From Pandoraea pulmonicola (lineage in GTDB: Bacteria; Pseudomonadota; Gammaproteobacteria; Burkholderiales; Burkholderiaceae), in assembly GCF_000815105.2 (NCBI RefSeq), contig NZ_CP010310.2, positions 2,976,001-3,040,000 of the forward strand: a stretch of DNA of 64,000 nucleotides, written 5' to 3'. The position numbers and the translations under genes were made by a program. The notes beneath the pieces are model-generated. The model did not search any database and had not been told where the DNA came from. It worked only from the letters and a program-made list of their open reading frames with translations. Below, piece by piece: positions 27,469-39,400 of the stretch. Each line of letters begins with the position of its first letter. The first letter of the stretch is position 1.

Positions 27469-30400
27469 TTAGCGCTCCTGCCGAAGTTGCCGTCGCTCGT
27501 CGTCGCTGAGCATCGACATCAGCGCCGGATCGAACTGCTTGCCGTGGCCGAGTACCTGCACCGGGATCCTCGCGTCATACGGCGTCTGTGACGGCGTCGA
27601 CGCCGCTCCCGCCGGCAAGGCCCTGCGAAGGTCACCGGCCGCAGGCGCCGAAGCGTCGCCGCCCGTCCCCAGCATCCGCACGTTGAAGATCGACGGTCTC
27701 GATTGGCGAGCGGCAGCCCTGTCGCGCGCCACGGCATCCTGCGAGGCGCTCGCGGCCTGCGACGCCGTGGTACTCGCATTGGCAAGCGCGCCGACGTTCA
27801 CTGCCGCGACGGTCGGCATGCCCGTCGACTTGCCCTGCACCTGAATGTTCTCGGCGTTCACCACATGCAGGGCCGCCACGTTGGCATTGCCCGAAACGCG
27901 GATCCCGGCCTCGCCCGCATCGATCGTCCCCAGCGGGGCGATGAGGTCGACGTCCCCCGCCGGCACTTCGGCGATCGGCGCCAGCGTGGCGATACCCGCC
28001 CCCGTCGACGGGACTTGCGAGGCGAGCGTCACGTTGCCCTTGTCGTCGTAGGTCAGCTTGGGCGGCGTATAGAGCACCGTCGTCTTGGCGCCGCGCCCCG
28101 CATTGATGTCGCCTTGCGCAGACCACGCCAGGATGCTGCCACCGAACGTCGTCATGATGCGGGAGAGTCCGAGCAGCACGCTGCTGCGCGAATACAGGTT
28201 GATGTCGCCCGCGCCCTGTGTGACGATCCCCGAGGTGGCAGGCGGCACGACGCCTGGTACGCCGGCAATGATCTTGCCGGAAGGCGCCAGCATGTCGATA
28301 TCGCCACCGAAGTACGTGCGTATGCCAGCGCCGCCGAACATCGTGATGTCGCCCGCGCGCGCCGCACTGTCCGCCGTTTCCGGGAACAGCGCGGCAATGG
28401 CGTTGCGCCCGCGCAGGTAGCTCCCGTGGCGACGGCTGTCCACGTCGTTGTACTCGCGTCCCCCCGCTTTCAGTTCGGCGTAGAACACGCTTCGCAGGAA
28501 GATACTCCGCGCGTCGGCCGTCAGCGTGTCGAAGTACGCAAGCGCCTCGGCGCTCGAGCCCGAGAATCCGTAGCGCGACTTGAGCCACGCCGCGAGCTCG
28601 CCTTCGTACGTCTTCGCGACCTTGCCCATCGCGCCCAGCGGGGCGTCCACGGCAAGCAGATTCGCGGGGGCGAGATAGCGCCGCAGACCCGCGTAGTCGG
28701 GACCGCCCGCGCCAACACCCGCCATGGCGACGATGGTCGCCCCCGGGCGGCTGTCGCCCGTCGCAATCGGCCCCACGCTCGTGATGGAACCGAGGTCGGC
28801 CTGATAGAGATGGCGGCCCGCTGAGATCTCCAGCGCGCCCGGCCCGGCCACCAGGAAGTTGGATTGCAGGATGTCGCGGCCCGCACGCACGACCGACACG
28901 TCGGTGGCGTCGGGGTGATACAGCAGGTTTCCGGACGACTTGGCGCTGTAGGCGCCATCGGCGTAGATGGGCTTGCCGTTGACGTAGAACGCCGGCACGG
29001 CGCCGGCGCCCACGACGTCCCGACCGGCGATGACCCAGACCGGTTTGGCCGCAACGTTCCACTGGTTATACGGATAGCGCGACGCCATCGTGCCGCCGTT
29101 GGTGAAGTCCAGAACTTCGCCCGTGCGCAGCCCCACGATATCGCCCTCGACCGCGTAGAAGCGCTGCGGGTCCGCATCGCCGGCATGCAGATCGCCCGTA
29201 ATCGTGTTCGAGCCGAACGCGTAGAGCGATCCGGCGCCGGCGCCGACTGGCAGGAAAGTCGCCATATTGCTGACGGTCCTCGCGTTCTGACCCGCATAGC
29301 CGATGAAGGCGGGATGTGCGGGCGTCGCCACGACGCTCGTGTCGGCGCCGGACATGTTCAGCGACAAGCCCATCGCCTGAATCGATTTGCGGGCGAGTAT
29401 TTCGAGTTGCCCCGCCGCCGAGGGCGCGAGCGTCACCGATGTGGTGTAGACGTTGGCGCCGTCGTAGAGCCTCGCACCGTAGTAAATCCCGCCTCCACCT
29501 GCCGCGGCACGCAGGATGGCCGGATAGTCGCCGACCGAGCGCGACTGGCCGTCGGTCGTACCGACCGTGGTCGGCGTCAAATTGCCGCCCGCGGCGAGCA
29601 GATCGACCGACGTGCGATCGTTCCACAGCGAGAACCAGCTGTAGCCGCCGCCACGGTAATCGACGGACGATCCTTCGGAGGTGACGCGGTACGGCGTGGT
29701 GTTGTGAACCAGCGCCCGGCCCGGATCGTCCACGCGCGAAAGCACGAGATCGCCCCGCGACGCGAAGGACACAGCGCTGTCGCCGAGCACGAGCGTCGGG
29801 CCGCCGTTGGAACGTCCGCCGTTCGGTGTATCGAGGTCGACGGCCCGCGGATCAGCCGTATATGCGAGCGACTTCACTCCGTAACCCAGATCGATGCGAC
29901 CGATGGCGCCCGCACTGAGGCTCAGCGCACCACGCAGGTTCGTGAGCGTGCCAGTGAGGTTCGCGTCGAGAACCGCCCCGCGCACGAAGAGCGACTCGTT
30001 CGAACTGCTTCGCGTCATGTTCGGGTCCAGCGGATTGAGCGAGCCGCCAATGCGCACATTGAGATCCCCGCCGCCGGTCACGATCCAGTTGCCGTCGGCC
30101 GTCACACGCCCCGTGCCGCCCACGGCGACGTTCAACCCCTGGCTGATGCGCTCGGTTGAATCGCCCATCGCGGCCACCACGCCGGCGTCGCCGCCCACCC
30201 GGATGTCCACGTTGCCCCCACCCAGCGCGCCGATGCCGCTGAAACCGACCAGCCGCGGTATCTGGGATGGCCGTGTGCCGTCGTTCGTCGTCGGCAGTGC
30301 GTACGAACCGAAGTTGATCCACCATGCGGCCGGCACGCCGCCCACGTCGCCGCCCTGGCGCCACAGCCAGTTGCCGGTGCCGGCTGTCGCCGTCGCCGCT

Positions 30401-33400
30401 GCGGTGCCGGCCGTGAAGCCCGTGATGTTGCCTTGCGCTTTCAGGAGCACGTTGCCGCCCTGCTCCGGAAACCACGCCTGATAGACGCTCGACGGACCGT
30501 TCACCAGCGACTCATACGCCGTGCCGTTGGGGCCCAGCACCGTCGTGGCGCCCGAGCCCGACTGCTGCTCCACACCGCGCGGCAGATTGTAGGGATTGCT
30601 GCCGTCCGCGGCCAGCACCGGCGACGATTGCGTGCCTGCCGTATAGACACCGAACAGCGATTTCATCGTCAGATTGCCGCCCGCGAGCAGCGAAAGGTCA
30701 CCCGTACCGGTGCGCACGACGCTGATGGCCCGGAACGTCCTGTCCGGGCCGCTGAAATGCTCGTCGTCGAGCACGAGGTCGCCTCGCTTCGTCGTCTGCA
30801 ACGAATGGCTGTTGACCGAACCGACGTCTGCGCCCGCCGCCAGTTGCATCGACCACGAGCGCGTACCCGGCGCAAGCATGGGGGCGACAGCCCATATCTT
30901 GCCCGGCTCCGGCCTGGGCACCGACACGTCGTAGGTCATGGGGCTCGGCATGCCTGCAGGCAGATAGATGACCTCGGCCTGCGTGCCGGCGGGCACCGTC
31001 ATGCCATTTATGTAAAAGTCACCGGCGGGTGAAATGACCATGCAGTCCCAGCAGTCATCCGGCAGCAGGTAGTCGTTTTCGAACACGGTCGTGCGCCCGG
31101 TGCCGTCGTAGGGCGCGGTGAGAATATCGCCGGCATGGACCTTCCCGTTGATCATCCAGCCGTTGTCGTCGGGCGTTGCCGGCGGCGGAGCGAACCCGTC
31201 GTTGATGCTTCCCTTGATCGTGAGGTCGCCGCCTGCCCGCAGCAGCAGCACGCCCGGCTCGCCCGAGCCGCGCACCGATGCGTCGGCACGCGGGCCGTAG
31301 CGGTAACCGGAGAAGTCGAGATCGCCGTCGACCAGCAGGTTGCCGCTCGGCGTCGCGCTCGCGATCTCCACGCCCGGGCGCAGATGGTACACGTCTCCCA
31401 GACTGCGCAACCCGGCCAGACGCCCCTGCAGGTCCCTGTTTGCCCACGCCGCGTTGACGAAAGCACGGCTGTCGCCGTCGATGCGGTCGAGATAGTCCTG
31501 CTTGATCACCTGTGTGGGTCGGCCATCGCTCGACGGCGTACCCAGTGGGGCATCCGTGTAGCGCCAGAAACCGTTCACCGCCACACGCTTCGCCCCGTTG
31601 ATCGCGATGGGGCCGCTCGCGTCGATGGCGATATCACCGCCGCGCATGTCCAGACGCTGGGCATTGAGCTCGATCGCGCCACGCGTCGCACCGTCGGCCG
31701 AACGCACGTCGATGGTGGCGCCGGGTTGCAAGCGCAGCCAGCCCGGCACGCCGGTCGTCAGATTCCTGCCGGCGCTCAGTTCGACCGTGGCGCGGTTGGG
31801 GGCGTCAATGACCTGGCCTCGGTTGTCGACGCGAAGCTGCGTGCCGTGCGCGTCGAGTACCGCCGTCGAGGCCAGGGTCAGGTCGTCGCGCGCTGCAAGC
31901 CGGATCGTGCCGACCTGCGGGCCGCTGGCGTCCACGCGACCATTGACGGTGAGCGTTCCGGCGTCGACGGAGACGTCGATCGTGTTGGCCTTGAGTTCGT
32001 CCCCGACCACGAGCGCCAGCCCTTCACGCTGAAGCTGATAGCGTCTCGCGCCGAAGACGCCGCCGTCGCTCAGGCGCCGGTTCAGCCCGACGAAGTCGTC
32101 GATCGATTGCGACCGCACATCGAGACTCGCGTCGAGATACGGCACGCGTGTGCCGCCGGCGTCGTACGTTCCCGTTGCAGCGCCCAGGATCGTGCCGGCC
32201 AGCGATACGGTGCCTGCGCTGGCGTCGATTGCCGTCACCGACAGCGAACCGGCGCGATTGCGCAAGGCCGACAGGTCGATGACGGCTCCGCTCGCTTGCG
32301 TGACGTTGCCGTGCGCACTCGAGAGATCAACGTCACCGCCCCAACTGTATTTGCTGACGTCGAAGAACTTCAGTTCGCGTCCTGCCACGTCGATGCGCGC
32401 GGCGTCCTCCAGACGAACGTCGCCGTCTGCCGCCACCGTCAGCTTGCCGCTCGGCAGCCGAATGGCGCTCGCGAGCGTCACTGTCTGCCCCTTGAGGCCG
32501 ATCTCCGCGCCAAGCGCCTCGGAGGCGTTGGCTGGCGTTCCCGCCGTGGGTGAGGAAAGGCGAAGCGCTCCGCCGGCCGCGATGCGATTGATCGAGGCCG
32601 CCTCGCCCGTCATCAGCGGCGTCACGAGGTTGAGATTGCCGCCCGCGTACGTTGCAGCGTTCGTGCCGGACTGGTAAACGGCGAGTGTATTTCGGTTGTT
32701 CGCGGTGATGCGCTCGCTGGCGAGCAGGTTCACCGTCGAGAAACCCAGCAGCAGGCGATCCAGCGTGAGCTGAGTGTCGGGCAGCCCGTACTTCGGATAG
32801 CCAAACACGATTTCGTTCGCTGCTATGTCGAGCGTGCCGCGCCCCGTGCCTGCACCGCCCGGCAGGACGCCGGGCGGCGGCAAGCTGATCGGTTCGACGT
32901 TGGGGCCGGGTGTACGGCCATCGCTCACCCCATTCCAAACCAGTCGGCCGGTGGTGATTCTTGCTGTGTCGCCAGATCCGCCGAGCCCGTAGATGGCAGG
33001 CGTATTGAGCACCAGTTCGGCAAGACTCGACTTGCCCGTTGACGGATCGATGGTGTCGAAACTCACCGGCCCGAAGACGTTGATGGCATTGCCGGCGGAC
33101 AGGATCAACGATTCCACCCTGGGTACGCCCGGCGACGCATTTCCCTTGAACAGATTGCCCAGGACCTGCTGGTTGAGAATCAACCCCTGAGGCAGCACAC
33201 CCGCACGTGCGGCCGCGTCAAGCGCCGATGCCTCGCCGAAGTTGATGTTGGGCACCGCGAACGACAGGTACCTGGCACCGAAGCGCAGATCGGGCGAGAG
33301 TACGAGCGTGCCCGCCCGGCTCGCCGTAAAGGCCAGCGTGCCCTCCGTATAGAGCTCGGCCTTGCCGATGTTCATGCCTGCGCCGGCGCCATTGCCCGCT

Positions 33401-36400
33401 TGCGAGACGATGTCCACCAGATTGTTGGAGAGGACTAGCGCATTGATCTGGAAAAACGCGTCGCGTGCCACCGAGTAGCGATAACCGGCCGATGTCGGAA
33501 ACGGTGTGGTGCGCCCCATGTCGACAGTGCTGATGCTTGCGGCGTCGTCGATCGTGATCCCCCCCGCCCCGCCGACGAGGAATATCTCGGGCGCGCGCAG
33601 TTGCGCTCCCTCTCTGACCGCCAGCGTATGGGTCATGCCATCGATCGTCAGCTTGTCCGACGCCACCATTCCGCCACCGAGGATCAGCCGGTCTGCGCCG
33701 ATGGCATTAAGGTCCGTATCGCCGAGGGAGACGTACCCGGGGGTCGGCGTTGCCCCGCTCGGAGCGATCTCGAGCTTCAGGGCACGTGCGCCTGTGCCAT
33801 CGATGCTGACGATACCGCCCTGCCCGTTCCTGCCTGGCGTGAACAGTGCCTCGCCCTGGAACGCAAGCGCCGGAAGCTTGCCGGGTGTGGTGTCATACGT
33901 GAGGAAAAGCGTGCGGGCATCTGCCGGCAGGACCGGGCGCGGCGCACCGCTGCGCGCCGCGCTCGCGACCAGGAAGTCGGCGAGTCCCGTCTCGTTGTAT
34001 TGCGAATGGCTGCGCACCGTTTGCCCGGATGTGACGATCAGTCGCGTGGGCAAGACATCCCGGTATGACGTCAATGCCTGTCCTCGATAACCCTGAACGA
34101 GCCACGAACCGTCGCGCGTGAGTACCGGCCGCGAAGTCGCCGTCGTACGTGCGCCAAGTTCGACGCGGTACGCACCCGGCAGCAACGCGTAGCGCGCGGG
34201 CATCAGCGTATACGTGCCGGCCTTGAGGCCCGGCACGCCGTCCGGTACCGTGATCTGGCGGCCGAGGTCAGGCATGGCGCCCGCCTCGGGATCGTTCGGC
34301 GCGTAGTTGGGTTGCGCGCCCGGCACGATCGCATAGACCTTGTTGCTTGCCGAGCTGTAGCTGAATCCCGGGCCGGCGTTGGCCAGCGGCGTGGTGAGAA
34401 TGTCGACCGAACCGCCGCGCCCGCTGACGAAGCCTGCGCCAAGCAGTTCACCGCCACCGGACAGATCGATGACGGCCCCCTTGCGCACGTCGAACGACTT
34501 GCCGCCGAACGTGACGCCCGTGGTGAGGTCGAGCGAGCCCGTGAGCGTATTGCCGGCATGCGAATACGTGAGACCGTCGACGGTACCGCCGTAGGGCAGC
34601 AGCAGCCCGTTGGCGCTGGCCGACGTCACACTGCCCGGCAGGAGCACCACGCTTTCGGTCGGTCCGACATAGGTGGTGCCACTGCCAGACTCGATTGGCG
34701 AGCCAAGCGCGATCATGCCGAGCGGCGCGCGCAGCACGCCGCCCTGCTCAATGGTCTTCGCGAAGACGTTCAGTCTGCCGAATGCCGCTTGCGGCATGTC
34801 CGGCACCGTGTCGGTACTGCGCCCGAAGCGCACGCGCTCCGCGGCGCGGATGAAACTCGGTGCCAGTGCCTTGTTGCTGACGCCCGTGACGGGATATATC
34901 TGCGCCGCGATCAGATCGAGGGTACGCGAGCCGCCCACACCGCTCGTGACACGAATATCGCCCGTACTTCTCAGCGTCGCCGTGTCGAAGCCGGCAAAGT
35001 TGAACGCCCGCGTGCCGCTCGCCAACGGCAGTGCGCCCTTCACACCGAAGAGTCCGAGCGAGCCAAGCTCGATCATGTCGGCGTCCACCCGCAGATCCGC
35101 CTTCGTCGGGAGATCGGAGGGCTGTGTGCCGAACGCGCCGGTGGCCTTCGGATACACCGAATTGCCTTCGAGTTGCAGATAGGCCACCGGGCGAAATTGC
35201 ACGAAGGGCGCGGCGAGCCTGACGGTCTGATCGGGGGCATTACTCAGCAACGTGCCCTGGTAAAGTTCGAGGCGGCGTCCCAGCGCCAGGTCGACGTTGC
35301 CGTCGAATCGGATGAGATCCGCGTAAGCGGAAACACTGTCGAAGCCCCCCGCCTTGATCTGGTCGACGCCGATGCGCGCGGTGCCGATCGTCAGCGGCTT
35401 GTCCGAGCCGCTGGGCATCGCCTTCTGACCGATCACCAACATTCGCAGATTGCGCACGTCGTCCGGGATCACCGCTTCGCGATAGCGCGGCGTCTCGAGC
35501 GTGAGGATCAGCGTGCCACCAAGCGCCCCGAACCCGCCCGCGGCGGCGCGCATCGTGCCATCGAAATACAGGCCGTTGAACGAGTTGAACGCGATCGAGC
35601 CGCCGTTGCCGGAAAGCGTGAGCGTTCCCGCGTTGCCGGGCAGATCGACGGACGCACTGCCGCCGGAGGCGTCGAGCAAAGCACCAGGCCGCACGACGAT
35701 GAACGATTCCGCCGCCTGCGCGAGCGTCGCCGGGTTGTCGCGATTCGTCGGCGCGCCGATCGTGATGCTGCCGCCATCGGGCGTTTCGCTCAGGCGCCGG
35801 TAGGCGTCGTCGGTCGCCGCGGGTGCGCGTCCCGCCACATCGAGCACCGCATGGTCGCCGATCAGGATCGACCGCTGTCCCGGTGACGCGGTGGCCGGCG
35901 TTTTGGCGAGATACGCGTTCGTCAGTTGCACCACGTCGATGGTGCCGCCCGGTGAATGCAATGCGCCGTCGATGTTGATCTGCCCCCGACTCTCCACGCC
36001 GATGCGTCGCCCCGCATCGACGGTAATGGATGCCCCTTCACCAATGTCGATGTGACCGCTTCCCCCGGTACCGCTCGACTGCAGTGCAATGTCCGCCCCA
36101 CCGCGGCGTGTGGCCGTGCCCCTCGCGGCGTCGACGAGGTACTGCGGCGGCATCCAGAGGCTCCATGCGCCTTCGGGGTTATCACTCGTCGCAATGCGAT
36201 TGGCATTGACGTCCAGACGCAGCACGGGCATCGTCACGTCGATACGGGCGCCCTTGGTCACAGCGAGCGCCGTGTGCCCGTTGACGACATAGTTGCCGAA
36301 GCCCTGTGCGAACCTCGATGGCGCAAGCGTGAATACGGGCCGCACGGCAATCTCGCGGTCGAGCACGGCGCCTGCCGGCACGGCGGTCCCCGCCTCGATG

Positions 36401-39400
36401 ACGAAATCGGCGGATACGCGCGTGCCCGCCGTGTATGACGTGACGTTCGCCTTGATCGGCACGCCGTTCGGAAATGCCGCGGCAGGGATCACGTAGCCGT
36501 CGGGCAGTGGGCCATTCACGCTCGTGATGCGCGAGCCTGCCGGCACCGTCTGCCCCGGCCATACGCTGCGTGTGCCGTCGACCACGACTTCCGTCATGCT
36601 GGACGGCACGATCCAGCCTGCCTGCGGGATCAACGGACTCGAAAGGGTCGGATTGAGCGTGACGGGTTCGTCGCCGGCTTTGACGACCGCGCCGGCCGCC
36701 AACCGGGTGAGTGTGGTGGTGTACGAGAACGGCAATGCCGAGCCGGCGGGCACCACGAAGTCCGAACCCAGTTGCAGGTCAACCGGCGCGGCCTGTCCGG
36801 CGGCGAGACGCCCGTCCGGCAAGATCGCGGTTTGACTCAATACCACGGGCTGCCCCGTGCCGATGGTCAGTGTGCCGCCGCCACTCGCGCCGAAACCGCG
36901 AATGTCGCCATCCAGGATGAGCGTGCCCGTGCCGTTGCCGCCGTCGTCGGCGCTCAGCGTGACGCTTCCGCCCTTGCCCGCACGGACCTTGCCATTGGCG
37001 AGCAACGCCGCGCCCGACGACACGTCGATCAGGCTTCCCTTGCCCAACGTCACGTCGAGCGTCGAACCGAGCTTGACCGCACCGCCATCCGTATGCGCGA
37101 GGCGTGCGGGTGTCGAGGCGTCCATGCGCGCATTCGTCCACAAGCCGCGCACGTCGATCGTCTTGCCAGGTGCGAGCGTGATGGCGCTGCGTTCGCCACC
37201 GGAAAGCAGAAACTCGGTGCCGCTGGTCACCAACGTGTTACCGACGTTCACCTGTCCGCCGCGCACCGTGATGTCGGCGTTGAGATTGGTCACAGGCGAG
37301 ACAACGGTGACGATGCCGCCATCGGCCAGCGCAAGCGACGCATCGAGCGTCACGTTGCCGCGTGTTGCGATGTCGAGGCCGCCCAGCCGCAGCGCGCTCA
37401 GGCGCGACGCGTCAAGCCACGTCGTGTTCCGTCGCGCGGCGTCCAGCGCGTCGGACAAGCCGAGTGTCGAAGCGACGTTGACAAAATTCCCGATGACGAC
37501 GTCACTCTGGAACGCCCCGACGCGCCCGAGCGCTCCGTATTGTCCCAGGGCAAGGCGCGCCTCTCGCGCGACCGCGTACTGGCTTTGCTTGTAGCCGTCG
37601 GACAGTGCGGCCGAGGCGGCACTCGTCTGCCGGGCACCATTGAAAACCGTTGCCGTGATGTCTCCTTCGAGGATGGCCGTGGGCGCGTTCACGAGCAGTT
37701 GGCCCGCGTCGCGCCCGACCGTGTAGCCGTTCTCCAGTACACGCTGGGGTCCGATCAATGGCGTATAGAAGGTCTCGGTCGTATTCTTGCCCCAGCGCGC
37801 GTGTTCGCTCTCAAAACCGCGATACACGCCCTTGAACTGCATGTCCGACGGTGCGGTGTTGATGTTGTACAACCCGCCGTCGCTGCCTTTTAGCCACGTC
37901 TGATTGAGATAGCCGGTCTGGACGTCGAGCGTGCCGCCCGCGAGATTCACTGCCGATCCGGCCTGCGTGACGACCTCCGCGCCGCCAAGCACGACGGTGC
38001 CGCCCTGCGCGGCCCATTCGCCAATGCCATGTCCCTGATTACCGAGATATCCACCGACTTCGAGCAAACCGTTCGACGTGTACCAACGCTCGCTCGTGTA
38101 GCCGCCGATGCCGGCCGGCACGTAGACGAGGCGGCGTCGGTCGATCCACACATTGGCGTTGAGCAGATCGCCGGTGTCGCGATTGCGCGGCGCGTCGCGT
38201 TGCTCGTTGCCTTGCACGTTGACCTTGACGTTGTTCGAGTCCATCGACAGGCTGACGCCGACCGCACCCGACACGTCGAGTCTCGCGCGATTCGCCACGA
38301 AGCCGCGGCGCGCCGCGCTGACGGCGATCTGGCCGCCGGTCGCCAGCGTGAGCGAATCGCTGTCGAACAGCACGTCGCCGCCGGAGGTCACTTCGATGCG
38401 CGACTGGTCGCGTCGGTCCGACAGCCTCGACAGGTTGTCGAACGCGTCCATTGTCAGGCCGCGTTTGCCGTCCTGATCGCGTGACGCCTGAATCAGTGCG
38501 TCGCGCTGGCTGTCGAGCGCACGACTGCCGTCGTCTTCGACGAGAACGGCCGTCGTCGCGCCCTGCCCGAACGTCACGCGGCCGTTGCCGTCTTTCGTCG
38601 AGTTGAGCAGGTGAATCGTGCCGCGGTTGTTGACCGTGGTGCTCGAGAGCGCGACACCCAACTGACGGACATCTCGCCCGCCGAGCGTCACGTCGCCTTC
38701 GCGCGCGACGATGAGCCCGCGATTGATCACCGCGCCTGCGGTACTGCTGACTGCGAACTGAGGGGCGATCTCGTTGCCTCGCGTCGTCGACTCGGCGTTG
38801 CCGTCGGTGCCGACGCCGCGCCGGATGATGAACGCATCGCCGGCGGCAAGTTGCGTCTGCCCGCGATGTGTCACGATCTCGCCCGCGTTTTCCACGGTGC
38901 TGCCCATCAGCAGGACGTAGCCACCGCCTTGCGTCACGCTCGTCGGCTCGCGCGTGGCGATCCGTGCGCCCGCCCGGACTTCCACTTTGCCCAGGGCGTC
39001 GGTGAAGCTCGGCGTTGCGGCGTTCACGCCGTAGATGCCCTGCTTCTGGAACTGGTCGTTGCTGATGTTGGCGGCGGCGGCCACGAGATTGCGGGTATCG
39101 ACCTGGCTGGTGCCGGTGAATACGATGCCGTTGCGGTTGACGATCATCACGGTGCCATCGCCCTGGATCCGCCCCTGGATCTGGCTCGGACGGGCCTGTG
39201 GGTCGTTCACGCGATTAAGCGCCGCCCAGTCCTTTTGTTGCGCGAAGTTCAGCGTGGTGTTCTTGCCGACGTTGAACGTTTCCCAATTGAGGATGGCCTT
39301 GTCGGCCGTCTGCCGGACATTGACGGTGGTTCGACCGTCGGCAACGGTCTGCGTCGGCGCATTGGCGTTGATCCATCCTTGCGTGAGGCTGTTGGTGTCG

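Noticed and set aside
34312..35886. 524-codon plus-strand frame inside the giant adhesin
   Set aside because: Antisense to beta-repeat coding DNA, with Arg-rich composition and no domain.
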